DNA from: Candidatus Gastranaerophilales bacterium | GTDB lineage: Bacteria; Cyanobacteriota; Vampirovibrionia; Gastranaerophilales; Gastranaerophilaceae | DNA length: 64,000 bases | Assembly: GCA_944325025.1 (NCBI GenBank) | Contig: CALUYN010000001.1 | Location: 103,414 to 167,413 of the forward strand | Direction: 5' to 3' | Shown: positions 52,731 to 61,365 of the stretch, one piece after another | Numbering within the stretch: the stretch's first letter is position 1 | How the letters are laid out: every line of letters starts with the position of its first letter | Notes under the pieces: model-generated | What the model saw: the letters and a program-made list of their open reading frames with translations, nothing else | Database searches by the model: none | What the model was told of the DNA's origin: nothing | Translations under genes and position numbers: made by a program

Positions 52731-54080
52731 ATGAATAAATATTTGAAAAACGTATTAAACGGAGTTAAAGAAAAAAATCCATATGAAACAGAATATCTTC
52801 AGGCAGTTGAAGAGGTATTAACATCAATTGAACCTGTAGTAAAAAATCATCCGGAATATGAAAGGATTGCGCTGCTTGAAAGGATGATTGAACCAGAAAG
52901 AATTATAACTTTCAGAGTCCCTTATGTAAATGACAAAGGACAAACAGTTGTTCATAAAGGCTACAGAGTACAATTTAGCAGTCTTATAGGGCCTTACAAG
53001 GGAGGTTTAAGGTTTCATCCGAGCGTTAATCAAAGTATTATTAAGTTTTTGGGATTTGAACAGATTTTTAAAAATGCACTAACAGGACTTCCTATAGGCG
53101 GAGCAAAAGGCGGGAGCGACTTTGACCCTAAAGGGAAATCTGATGATGAAATTATGCGTTTCTGCCAAAGTTTTATGACTGAATTACAACGGCATATAGG
53201 AGCTGATGTTGATGTTCCGGCAGGTGATATCGGTGTCGGCGAAAGAGAAATAGGGTATTTATTCGGACAATATAAAAGAATTAAAGATGTATATGAAGGC
53301 GGAGTTTTAACAGGTAAAGGTCTTTCCTACGGAGGTTCACTTGTCAGAAAAGAAGCAACCGGATTCGGGCTTATATATTTCATGAAAGAGATGCTCGGGC
53401 AAAACAATATTTCGCTAGAAGGAAAAACAGTTACAATATCAGGGGCAGGGAATGTTGCAATTTACGCATGCCAAAAAGCTTTGGAATACGGTGCAAATGT
53501 TGTTGCAATGAGTGATTCCAAAGGCTGCATTTATGATAAAAACGGTATTGATTTAAATCTGATAAAACAAATTAAAGAAGTTGAACGCGGAAGAATTTAC
53601 GAATACTTAAAAGTTCATCCGCAGGCAGAATACATTGAATGTAACGGTACAGATTCTCCAATCTGGGAAATAAAAACTGACATTGCACTTCCTTGCGCCA
53701 CTCAAAACGAAGTTACGCTGAATTCTGCAAAAAAACTCGTAGAAAACGGCGTAATAGCAATAGGTGAAGGTGCAAATATGCCTTGCGTAAAAGAAGCAAC
53801 TGAATATTTTCTGAATAATAATATTCTTGTCGCACCGGCTAAAGCTGCAAATGCAGGAGGTGTAGCGATTTCTGCTGTAGAAATGAGCCAGAACAGTATG
53901 CGCTACTATCTGCCTTTTGAAAATGTTGATAAAAAGCTCAACGAAATAATGATAAATATTTTTAACTCATGCAAACTTGCATCAAATGAGTATAATTTAG
54001 ACAATAACTATGTTGCCGGTGCAAATATCGCTGCATTTACAAAGCTTGCAAACGCAATGGCTGCACAGGGAATTGTATAA
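52731..54080 (+). CDS. gdhA: Glutamate dehydrogenase (NADP-type)
   Basis: A 449-residue hexameric enzyme that makes glutamate from 2-oxoglutarate and ammonia. Signatures are YKGGLRFHPSVNQSIIKFLG, GLPIGGAKGGSDFDPKGKSD (with the catalytic Lys), DVPAGDIGVGEREIGYLFGQ, and the Rossmann GAGNVAIYACQKALEYG. The closing NAGGVAISAVEMSQN is typical of the roughly 450-residue biosynthetic class, which generally uses NADPH. An upstream GTG at 52725 is in frame, but ATG 52731 is better placed relative to GCAGG. Confidence 0.97.
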   Translation: MNKYLKNVLNGVKEKNPYETEYLQAVEEVLTSIEPVVKNHPEYERIALLERMIEPERIITFRVPYVNDKGQTVVHKGYRVQFSSLIGPYKGGLRFHPSVNQSIIKFLGFEQIFKNALTGLPIGGAKGGSDFDPKGKSDDEIMRFCQSFMTELQRHIGADVDVPAGDIGVGEREIGYLFGQYKRIKDVYEGGVLTGKGLSYGGSLVRKEATGFGLIYFMKEMLGQNNISLEGKTVTISGAGNVAIYACQKALEYGANVVAMSDSKGCIYDKNGIDLNLIKQIKEVERGRIYEYLKVHPQAEYIECNGTDSPIWEIKTDIALPCATQNEVTLNSAKKLVENGVIAIGEGANMPCVKEATEYFLNNNILVAPAKAANAGGVAISAVEMSQNSMRYYLPFENVDKKLNEIMINIFNSCKLASNEYNLDNNYVAGANIAAFTKLANAMAAQGIV

Positions 54081-54083
54081 ATC

Positions 54084-54533
54084 CTATTGAATAGGTGCAA
54101 ATATTCTTTCAATTCTAGCGGGAGAGCAGACTTGCGGGTCTTTTTTCACGTACTTATAAGTATTGTATTTGCAATATTCATTAATTATTGTTCTGTAAGT
54201 TTCAATTTCCCTGTTATTAATATTAATTATAAAATTTGAGACTAAAATCGGATACTGATCTTTATAACTGTCATCCTCAACATTATTTGCACTCGGGAAA
54301 ACTGTGTCAATTAATCTCTGCCTTTCTGATTGAAACATAAGACAGGTTGATCTGATATAGCCTATTAATCTATGGTCTACACGAAAATTATCAGCTGCTC
54401 TCTGACAAACCTCGTTATGAAACTTTTGGCTGTTAATCATTGAGTTATAAGCCTGTCTCTGCGCATTTCTGTCCGCTGCAAAAACAGAACCTGTACAACA
54501 TATCAACAAAATAAGCAATAATAGTTTTTTCAT
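54084..54533 (-). CDS. Secreted hypothetical protein, 149 residues
   Basis: The signal peptide is MKKLLLLILLICCTGSVFA. The mature part is helical and charged with several Cys (VCQRAADNFRVDHRLIGYIR, STCLMFQSERQRLI, NEYCKYNTYKYVKKDPQVCS), suggesting disulfides in the periplasm or on the surface. The family is not recognised. Its stop is 3 bases from the convergent gdhA stop. It may be co-transcribed with the upstream sensor kinase (20 bases apart). Confidence 0.65.
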   Translation of the reverse strand: MKKLLLLILLICCTGSVFAADRNAQRQAYNSMINSQKFHNEVCQRAADNFRVDHRLIGYIRSTCLMFQSERQRLIDTVFPSANNVEDDSYKDQYPILVSNFIININNREIETYRTIINEYCKYNTYKYVKKDPQVCSPARIERIFAPIQ

Positions 54534-54553
54534 AATTATTTATTATACTCAAT

Positions 54554-55852
54554 TCAGCAGGCAATGGCAGAAATTTTACATTCGTTAATACAAGGCAGTT
54601 CTATATTATAAATATTATAATTCGACTCTTTGCTTTCTGCATAAATTACCCCGTTATGAGCATTTATTATCTGTTTTGCAAGATAAAGCCCGAGCCCGCT
54701 TCCGACTTTCCCCATTTTTTCAGCAGCAGTTGAATAACGTTTAAACAAATTCTCGATATTCTCCGACGATATGTAAGGGCTTTCAAAGCCAAGCGATAGA
54801 AATACATTTTTACCGTTGCCTGTTTTTTTGATATCACAAATAATTTCCGTATTTTCGTAAGCACTTGATATACAATGATCTATCAGGTTTTCAAAAGCTT
54901 TTTTTATCTGGCTCTTATCAGCATATACAGTAAAAAACTTTTCCTTTGCTTTTACTTTTATGTGAATATTTTTATGATGCATGGATTTCACGTATTTGTG
55001 AAAACATTCATCCATGAGTTTCATTACCTGTATTTTTTCATAAGTTAACGATATATCTTTATTCTCATATTTATAAGTGGATAAAAGGGTTGAAAGCATA
55101 TCATACATATAGCGGCAGGAATCAAGGGTTAAATTGAGCACTTCTTTTTGCATCTTGTTAACCTTCCCGAGATTGCCGTCAACTAACAATTCTAAAGCTC
55201 TTATTTGTGCAAGTGTAGGAATTTTTAAATCGTGGCTGAGTGTAGATATATAAGTTTCTCTTTGCTTTTGAGCGGCTTTTTCTATATCTATGTTTCTTCC
55301 GAATATTACAAAACCTTTCACATCATCATTATCATTCAGTATGGGAACTTTTCTGATGTTTAGCCAGTTTTGTTTACCTGATTTAAGTTTTACAATTTTA
55401 TCAGTAACAAAAGGCTCTTTTGTTTGAATTATAAGCTCATTTTCTTCGCGAATCATCTCTAACGTATCCTTTTCAAATACTGTTTCAGGATTTCTTAGTT
55501 TTTCAATATTTTCTTCGGCCTCAAAAAATTTTATAGCTTCTGAATTCCCGGTTATAAACCTGCATTCTGTATCAGTAATATAAGCAACCAGAGGCAGATT
55601 ATTAATTATTGTAGTCAGGTGATTTGAACTGTATTCTATCTGACGGATTAACTTGTTTTCTCTTTCTTCATTTTCACGTGAGATCTGTTTTTTTAAAAAA
55701 TATAAAACAAAATAGACATTAACCAAGCAGCACAAAAGAATAAAACTTAAAATGCGCAGTGAGCATTGAAAATTTAATACAAAACAGAATGATGTACTTA
55801 TAATTAGAGATGAAACAACACACAAAATATAATTTTTTGCTAAATTCGGCAT
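54554..55852 (-). CDS. PAS-domain membrane sensor histidine kinase with degenerate ATP-binding boxes
   Basis: A 432-residue protein: two membrane helices (about 8-27 and 33-53), a short coil, a PAS domain (about 75-190, NNLPLVAYITDTECRFITG), a HisKA domain with phospho-acceptor His207 in ISTLSHDLKIPTLAQIRALE, and an HATPase region. In the latter the G2 box GKVGSGLGLYLAKQIINAHNG is good. The N box reads FENLIDHCISSA, with His326 where Asn is normally needed to hold Mg2+. The usual DxGxG of the G1 box is replaced by SLGFESPYIS. So it may have lost kinase activity, or it works as a phosphatase or by another mode. No response regulator gene is adjacent. Confidence 0.85.
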   Translation of the reverse strand: MPNLAKNYILCVVSSLIISTSFCFVLNFQCSLRILSFILLCCLVNVYFVLYFLKKQISRENEERENKLIRQIEYSSNHLTTIINNLPLVAYITDTECRFITGNSEAIKFFEAEENIEKLRNPETVFEKDTLEMIREENELIIQTKEPFVTDKIVKLKSGKQNWLNIRKVPILNDNDDVKGFVIFGRNIDIEKAAQKQRETYISTLSHDLKIPTLAQIRALELLVDGNLGKVNKMQKEVLNLTLDSCRYMYDMLSTLLSTYKYENKDISLTYEKIQVMKLMDECFHKYVKSMHHKNIHIKVKAKEKFFTVYADKSQIKKAFENLIDHCISSAYENTEIICDIKKTGNGKNVFLSLGFESPYISSENIENLFKRYSTAAEKMGKVGSGLGLYLAKQIINAHNGVIYAESKESNYNIYNIELPCINECKISAIAC

Positions 55853-55929
55853 ACTTTCCTCTATTTCCCAATTAGTAAATAAATACTAAATTAAGAGATA
55901 AAAAAATACATTCCCCAACTGTGTAATTA

Positions 55930-56814
55930 TTATTCGCAATTACATTTTTTCTTGCCGACCGGGCTGCCGAAAATAAGCCTTAAACCGCCAAATGGCTTTT
56001 TCATGGTTCTATTTAAACCTGCTGTCATCTCATCAATATTACATAAAACTCTGTTTATCTCATTAATCGTACATCCGATTTGAGGGACTGTTTTACTGAA
56101 TTCATCCGTCATTACTTTCACATTATTGCCCACAGCCTGAAAATCTTCATTAGCCGAATTCATAGCATTTTTGTCAAAAGTTCCGTTTATGTTACCGGTA
56201 ACTGAACTTACGTTTTCAGATATTTTTACAAAGTTGCCGCTGCTGTCTTTTAAGTCATAGGAAGCTTGTACTACATTAGGTTTGACACCTTCAGCTATAG
56301 AATTAATTGTGCCAAACAAATCGCCAAGAGCCTGAACAGTTATATTTAAATTCTCTATAGTCTGTGCAAAATCCTCTTTTATATCGTCTAGAGAGTCCTC
56401 ATCCTGATTGGAAAGATATGTATCTAACTCTACACTGGATTTTCCTGCAATTCGGTCGCCGTCTTTTATTAAAAACTGCGAAGGATGCTCGGGATAAATT
56501 ATATCAATATAATCATACTTGTCATTTTTCTTATTTTTTTCGCGCTTTAAATTTGCGGTAATATTCACAGGCAGCCTCAAATCCATCGGATGAAGCCTCA
56601 ACGTTACAATTGTTGCAGTATACGTTTTATTCGGACGGACTCTAACCACTTTTCCGATTTTAAATCCGTTGTAATAAATAGGAGCTCTGTCATGGAACGG
56701 ACGCAAATTTTTAAACTCCGCAGTTACATAAGTCCGCGTTCTGTAAAAATAATAAGAAACTCCGATTGAAATTAATATCCCTGATAAAATCAAATATTTT
56801 AATAAATTGTTCAT
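55930..56814 (-). CDS. MlaD-family (MCE) envelope lipid-transport protein
   Basis: About 294 residues from Met 56814 (MNNLLKYLILSG). One N-terminal membrane helix is followed by a single MCE domain (about residues 25-120: VTAEFKNLRPFHDRAPIYYN, GFKIGKVVRVRP, VELDTYLSN). A long helical C-terminal region follows, with Asn- and Val-rich heptads and a Cys-containing tail (GKKKCNCE). MCE proteins form hexameric rings that carry lipids between inner and outer membranes. The permease and ATPase partners (MlaE, MlaF) are not in this window. The frame also opens at 56850, and neither start has a strong Shine-Dalgarno. Confidence 0.85.
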   Translation of the reverse strand: MNNLLKYLILSGILISIGVSYYFYRTRTYVTAEFKNLRPFHDRAPIYYNGFKIGKVVRVRPNKTYTATIVTLRLHPMDLRLPVNITANLKREKNKKNDKYDYIDIIYPEHPSQFLIKDGDRIAGKSSVELDTYLSNQDEDSLDDIKEDFAQTIENLNITVQALGDLFGTINSIAEGVKPNVVQASYDLKDSSGNFVKISENVSSVTGNINGTFDKNAMNSANEDFQAVGNNVKVMTDEFSKTVPQIGCTINEINRVLCNIDEMTAGLNRTMKKPFGGLRLIFGSPVGKKKCNCE

Positions 56815-56885
56815 ATAAGAAATATTATTTCCATTAAAATAAAAACACATTCCCGAACAGATTAATTTTATAGTACAATATGATT

Positions 56886-57347
56886 ATGGAAAATAAATAT
56901 TCAAAAAAAGCAGGTGAATTATTCAGAGAAGGCTACAACTGCGCGCAATCTGTCTTTTGTGCATTCTCAGATGAGCTCGGATTTGATTTTGAAACAGCAT
57001 TAAAACTTTCATCATCATTTGGCGGAGGGATGGGCAGACTTAGAGAAGTGTGCGGAGCCGTAAGCGCAATGTTTATGATTGCAGGATTAAAGTACGGTTA
57101 TACAACACCGAATAATGATGAGATAAAAGGAGAGCATTACGCAAGAATTCAAGAACTTGCCGCCAGGTTTAAAGAAAAACATGGAACAATTATATGCCGG
57201 GAACTTTTAGGACTCGACGTAAAACAAGATAACCCTACACCTTCCAAAAGGACTGAACAATATTACAAAGACCGTCCATGTGAGGACATAATCCGGGATG
57301 CAGCAGAAATAACAGCTGAATATATATCTTCAACAAAATGCTCATAA
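56886..57347 (+). CDS. C_GCAxxG_C_C family protein
   Basis: A protein of about 153 residues with the cysteine pattern of this probable redox family: REGYNCAQSVFCAF (residues 14-27), SSFGGGMGRLREVCGAVSAM (about 46-65), and later Cys in TIICRELLG and PCEDIIRDAA. The family is often annotated as a possible membrane-associated redox protein. Its true role is not known. Two Met codons (56880 and 56886) are possible starts, both directly after a TACAAT box, so the mRNA may be leaderless. Confidence 0.88.
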   Translation: MENKYSKKAGELFREGYNCAQSVFCAFSDELGFDFETALKLSSSFGGGMGRLREVCGAVSAMFMIAGLKYGYTTPNNDEIKGEHYARIQELAARFKEKHGTIICRELLGLDVKQDNPTPSKRTEQYYKDRPCEDIIRDAAEITAEYISSTKCS

Positions 57348-57518
57348 CTATTTTGTAACAAAATTATAAATAAAATTAAATTACCGTACAGGAGATTATA
57401 CTTTATACTATAATTACATTATCAAAAAGGATATAAATAATACATTACCTGATTTGTTAATTGCAACCCAAAAATCCGATGATACAATTAACAATTATAT
57501 CAAAGATGAGGTAACATA

Positions 57519-59555
57519 ATGAAAAAACTTTTAGCAAGTATACTTACACTCCTATTTATGTTTAATAGTGCCCCGGCAGTATTTGCAATTAATGCTCCGG
57601 TTATTTCTCAAATAACAAAAACGGAAGAAAATCCTATCATACCATCCAAATTGGAAAAAGAGATTAAAACTTCGCTTGCTAAAGTTTACGGTGCTGAAAA
57701 TGTTGATGAGATTTATTCAAATATATTAAAAATTGCACAGGAAACAAAAGCAAAAAGACCTGCTAGCCTTATTGCAGAAGATTTATCAAGGCCTTCTGAC
57801 TGGTATAAAGATGAAGTAATTTATATGTTTTACGCTAACCATTTCGGAGTAAAAAATCCCGACAAAGCAAATACTTTTAAAGATGACATTCACATGTTGG
57901 ATTACCTTAAAACACTTGGAGTTACAACAATTTATATTCTTCCGTTTGTCGATTCTCCGATGGAAGATGCAGGATTTGATATACGTAATCCCCGCGGAAT
58001 AAGACAGGATCTTGGCGGAATGTTTGAATTCCAAAAATTTATATCAGCCGCAAGACAAAAAGGTTTTAAAATTAAAGCAGATTTAGTTCTTAACCATTTT
58101 TCAGATCAGCACGAATGGTTTCAACAGGCTCTAAAAGGCGACACTTCAAAAATTAACTATTTCGTTGTCAGAGAACAAATGCCTGAATACACAAAATACA
58201 AAGATGAAAAACTCGGCTGGGTTGCAGAATACAAAGAACCAAACGGAAAAATTTCAAAAAGAAGAATTATTTTCCCCGAAATAACCGAAAATAATTATAG
58301 AAAAGTGACAATAAATAAAAAAGATTACTATTTTTACCACACTTTTTACCCCTTCCAACTTGATATAAACTGGAAAAATCCTGAGGTTTTATACTATAAC
58401 CTTGAAACTATTGCATTTTGGGCAAATCAGGGTGTAGATATTTTCAGAATGGACGCAATTCCATACCTGATAAAAGAGGACGGTACTAATGCGGAGAATT
58501 TAGAGGAAACCCACAGAATTATAAAAATTCTTAGTGCCTTTATTCAAGCAGTTGCACCGCGCTCAGTTATTCAGGCAGAAGCCTGCCAGATGCCCAATAA
58601 AATTCTTCCTTATTTTGGCACTGAACGTAAAATCAAAGATAATATAAACGGGCAGGAAAAAGAATTAACAAGAACAGATGAAGTGCAGATAGCCTATCAC
58701 TTTCCCTATATGCCTGCTATCTGGGCATCACTTGTAACAGCTGATAACAGCTATTTCTGGAAAGCTTACAAACAAACCCCGCAAATTCCGACATCCGCTT
58801 CGTGGGCAATATTTTTGAGAGTTCACGATGAACTTACGCTTGAAATGGTTAACGAAAAAACAAGAGAAATTCTCTTTGAAGATTTAGCACCTAAAGGAGC
58901 ATCATTTAGAAAAGGATTTGGAATTTCAGGAAGAATGGCAAACTTTTTAGATAAAAATCCTGACAGGATAGGGATGGCTTTTTCAATATTGATGTCGCTT
59001 CCGGGAATTCCTATTATCTACTACGGCGATGAAATAGGTATTCAAAACAACTTTGCAAACGCAAACAAAAGTGCAAAACTCCGCGAAGCAAAACAAAAAA
59101 ATAACAAAAACCTTAAAAATAAAGTAAAAATGCTCAGTTACTTTGACAGCCGCGACATAAACAGAGGGCCGATAACTCAGAAAACTTTTGAAGACGCTGT
59201 GAACCACAAAGGAACATACAACAACAGAGTCTATGAACGCGTAAAACAGCTTATAAAGGTAAGAAAACAATACCCGGTAATCACAAGAGGGTCGTTTGTA
59301 GAACTTAAAACAAAATCACCGGAAGTTTTTGCCTATGTCAGAGCAACTGAAACAGACAGAGTTGTGGTGATAAACAACCTCTCTGATGACAAAGTTAAAG
59401 CAACAGTTATATTCACAGACGACAACTTCGGTAAAAAAGGCAAAGATATATACCTGAAAAACCTTTTAACAGACAAAATGGTTCGTGCACGGGTTGAAAA
59501 CAAAGAACTCACCGTAAGACTAAACGCTTACGATGCCCTTTGGCTCAAAATGTAG
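57519..59555 (+). CDS. Secreted alpha-amylase-family (GH13) glycoside hydrolase/transferase
   Basis: A 678-residue protein with a signal peptide (MKKLLASILTLLFMFNSAPA, cleaved after VFA), an about 75-residue helical linker, then a complete GH13 barrel. Region I is DLVLNHFSDQHEWF. Region II is DIFRMDAIPYLI with nucleophile Asp312, region III IQAEACQ with acid/base Glu354, and region IV LRVHDELTL with Asp437. The C-terminal beta domain follows from about residue 590. GMAFSILMSLPGIPIIYYGDE is the usual closing barrel segment. The pattern resembles trehalose synthase or sucrose/maltose-type enzymes, but a signal peptide is unusual for those, so the substrate is unsure. GAGGT lies 8 bases before the ATG, and a TATAAT lies at 57409. 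Confidence 0.9.
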   Translation: MKKLLASILTLLFMFNSAPAVFAINAPVISQITKTEENPIIPSKLEKEIKTSLAKVYGAENVDEIYSNILKIAQETKAKRPASLIAEDLSRPSDWYKDEVIYMFYANHFGVKNPDKANTFKDDIHMLDYLKTLGVTTIYILPFVDSPMEDAGFDIRNPRGIRQDLGGMFEFQKFISAARQKGFKIKADLVLNHFSDQHEWFQQALKGDTSKINYFVVREQMPEYTKYKDEKLGWVAEYKEPNGKISKRRIIFPEITENNYRKVTINKKDYYFYHTFYPFQLDINWKNPEVLYYNLETIAFWANQGVDIFRMDAIPYLIKEDGTNAENLEETHRIIKILSAFIQAVAPRSVIQAEACQMPNKILPYFGTERKIKDNINGQEKELTRTDEVQIAYHFPYMPAIWASLVTADNSYFWKAYKQTPQIPTSASWAIFLRVHDELTLEMVNEKTREILFEDLAPKGASFRKGFGISGRMANFLDKNPDRIGMAFSILMSLPGIPIIYYGDEIGIQNNFANANKSAKLREAKQKNNKNLKNKVKMLSYFDSRDINRGPITQKTFEDAVNHKGTYNNRVYERVKQLIKVRKQYPVITRGSFVELKTKSPEVFAYVRATETDRVVVINNLSDDKVKATVIFTDDNFGKKGKDIYLKNLLTDKMVRARVENKELTVRLNAYDALWLKM

Positions 59556-59596
59556 AGCGTAGCCGCTCTACCCACCACTCAGGTTTAGCATAAATC
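59553..59596. repeat. Solo copy of the GAGCGTAGCCGCTC repeat
   Basis: Beginning at the GH13 stop codon, TAGAGCG-TAGC-CGCTCTA is a 7-bp hairpin followed by CCCACCACTCAGGTTTAGCATAA. It matches the 63-bp unit at 25858-26071 in its first 40 or so bases. The position right after a stop codon is the same as for the tandem copies. Confidence 0.7.
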
Positions 59597-59633
59597 TTTG
59601 AGGCTATGGCTATCTGTACCATCCAAGCAAAAT

Positions 59634-59849
59634 TTAATCAAATGTCAACAATTCGATAAGAGATATACCTAATCCGTCTGCAATTTTCTGTAAAACAACT
59701 AAACTCGGATTACGTTCAAGACGTTCAATTCTTCCGATATAAGTCCTGTCAATACCGCAAAGAAAAGCTAACTCCTCTTGTGACAACCCTCTTGTTTCGC
59801 GTATTGAGTTTAATTTTTTAGCAAACTTTTCTAAGACATTGCTTGACAT
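59634..59849 (-). CDS. XRE-family helix-turn-helix regulator, 71 residues
   Basis: A minimal Cro/CI-type protein: KLNSIRETRGLSQEELAFLC, then GIDRTYIGRIERLERNPSLV and VVLQKIADGLGISLIELL. It is all DNA-binding domain and would act as a dimer. Its ATG is overlapped by CATAC-8-GTATG (59847-59864), and a 10-bp palindrome lies upstream, so it may repress itself. Such short regulators are found in phage remnants, plasmids, restriction systems and toxin-antitoxin loci. None of these is evident next to it apart from the micropeptide locus. Confidence 0.88.
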   Translation of the reverse strand: MSSNVLEKFAKKLNSIRETRGLSQEELAFLCGIDRTYIGRIERLERNPSLVVLQKIADGLGISLIELLTFD

Positions 59850-59883
59850 ACAAAATAATGTATGCGATTATGTGACTATAGTC
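59847..59883 (-). promoter_or_regulatory. Possible operators of the XRE regulator
   Basis: CATACAAAATAATGTATG (59847-59864) is an inverted repeat with 5-bp arms covering the start codon. GACTATAGTC (59874-59883) is a perfect 10-bp palindrome containing a TATAGT that could be the -10 box. These are pattern-based and untested. Confidence 0.3.
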
Positions 59884-60089
59884 GACCGCCAATTGGCACA
59901 CCAAATTTTTATATCTGGCCTTTTATATATATTAAATTTAATTTTATTTCCTACTTTTAACTGATTTAAAAATTTCATTTTACTGTAAGATATAGATATA
60001 TAAGGGCTAAAGCTCCTTTATCATTTCTCATAACTCTACGGCGCAAACTGTAAATTTGTCAAACCGATAGAAGAAGGGAGGTGATAAAG

Positions 60090-60164
60090 TTGATATTTAC
60101 AGTAAATGTAAAAGAGCTAGCATTATTATTAATGATAATACTAACTCTCAAATCAACTAAATAA
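60090..60164 (+). CDS. Hydrophobic micropeptide, 24 residues, TTG start
   Basis: A very good Shine-Dalgarno, GGGAGG (60076-60081), is exactly 8 bases before TTG 60090. The frame reads 24 residues, starting (M)IFTVNVKELALL and ending LMIILTLKSTK: one short hydrophobic helix with a basic tail. A composite rho-independent terminator starts right at the stop codon. A hairpin (60002-60018) and a long-distance complement (59978-59990 with 60094-60106) lie in the leader. The layout of strong ribosome site, tiny membrane peptide and terminator resembles type I toxin or holin-like small genes, but no antisense RNA is proven. The function is unknown, and a GTG at 60081 is less likely as start. Confidence 0.55.
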   Translation: MIFTVNVKELALLLMIILTLKSTK

Positions 60165-60207
60165 AGGGGCTTTTAATGGGGCAAGCTAGAACTTGTCCCG
60201 CCCTTTT
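60163..60207. terminator. Composite terminator after the micropeptide
   Basis: The outer stem is AAAGGGGC (60163-60170) with GCCCTTTT (60200-60207). The inner stem is GGGGCAAG (60178-60185) with CTTGTCCC (60192-60199). T-rich sequence follows on both strands, so it can also end the acyltransferase transcript. Confidence 0.7.
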
Positions 60208-60220
60208 CTTATATTATAAC

Positions 60221-61309
60221 CTATTTTTTCAAAATTTCAAGTGCTTTATTATACACCTTTTTCTGCAAAACACCGGCGTATGTTGTAACAACCATAGTCA
60301 CAACAAAATATAAATAAGTTGTCTGCACAGGGTTATAAATCCAGTAAATATCATGGTTTGCACGCTCTGTTATCGGAATTCCGTTTATATGCATAAATAT
60401 TGCCGTAATTATATACATTACAAGCAGATGATTTGCCATTATATGATAGGTTACGTTTCCCATATCCTGAACAAATTTTATATCTTTAACGTAAGGATAA
60501 AGAATTTTTACGGTAAACAATGATGCCCAGATGCCTGTGAGGGCAGTAATTACAGGCACTATTAACTGGTCGTCAAATCTTGCCCAGACAAGCACGTAAC
60601 TCAATCCAATCCCGTGTTCCGGGTCGTAATCTCTGTTAAACATCCACAAAATTGACTGTAGAACAAACACTGCCCCGAACCACTTTGGAGTGAAAATATT
60701 GTAATTATCTTTTATAAAATGTGTGTAAAAATATCCCAAATATACAAAAAACATTGAAAACATTGTTCTTATAACAATAAGCATTAAAGGTGTTACAGCG
60801 AACCATTTAGAAAACGGAATTGCAAGTAAACCGAGAACCGTGAAAAATCCCAGATGAACAAACTTATTTTTTGTAACCGCATTCAATGCCCTGAATACAA
60901 ACAAAAACGTTATCATAGTCATAAACAACTGGGTTACAAACCACAGAGGGCACGACAGGTCAAACTGGTGTCCGTTTAAAAACGGAGTAATAAAAAAATT
61001 TTTAAAACTTAAAGGCATTCCCCAGAATTTTCCGGTCAGCTTGGCAATTAGAATTGTTACACCCATATAAAAAAGATTATACCAGAAATACGGGACAAGA
61101 AGACTTTTAATCCTGCGCTCAACAAACGTTGCAACATCAGTTAAATACTTGTCCTTAAACAAACAGCCCGAAATAAAGAAAAACAACGCAAGCTGAAAAG
61201 AGTAAGGCGGGAAAATACCGAGAAGAGAAAATTCTAAATGCCCCGACACAACAAGCAAAATAGCAAGTGCCTTTAATACATTCATTTCATTTGAAAACAA
61301 TTTATCCAT
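60221..61309 (-). CDS. Acyltransferase family 3 membrane protein
   Basis: About 362 residues from Met 61309 (MDKLFSNEMNVLKALAILLV), with ten or so membrane helices. The N-terminal motif with the key His is VSGHLEFSLL, followed by FQLALFFFISGCLFKDKYL and RRIKSLLVPYFWYNLFYMG, the OatA/NodX-like pattern. It would add acetyl or other acyl groups to cell-surface sugars. The frame opens 21 codons upstream, where there is no ribosome site and the sequence is galE promoter. It is divergent from galE. Confidence 0.9.
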   Translation of the reverse strand: MDKLFSNEMNVLKALAILLVVSGHLEFSLLGIFPPYSFQLALFFFISGCLFKDKYLTDVATFVERRIKSLLVPYFWYNLFYMGVTILIAKLTGKFWGMPLSFKNFFITPFLNGHQFDLSCPLWFVTQLFMTMITFLFVFRALNAVTKNKFVHLGFFTVLGLLAIPFSKWFAVTPLMLIVIRTMFSMFFVYLGYFYTHFIKDNYNIFTPKWFGAVFVLQSILWMFNRDYDPEHGIGLSYVLVWARFDDQLIVPVITALTGIWASLFTVKILYPYVKDIKFVQDMGNVTYHIMANHLLVMYIITAIFMHINGIPITERANHDIYWIYNPVQTTYLYFVVTMVVTTYAGVLQKKVYNKALEILKK

Positions 61310-61365
61310 ACCCAAAATGATAACATAAAAATTTTGATATATAATAGAACAAAAGGAGAAACAAT

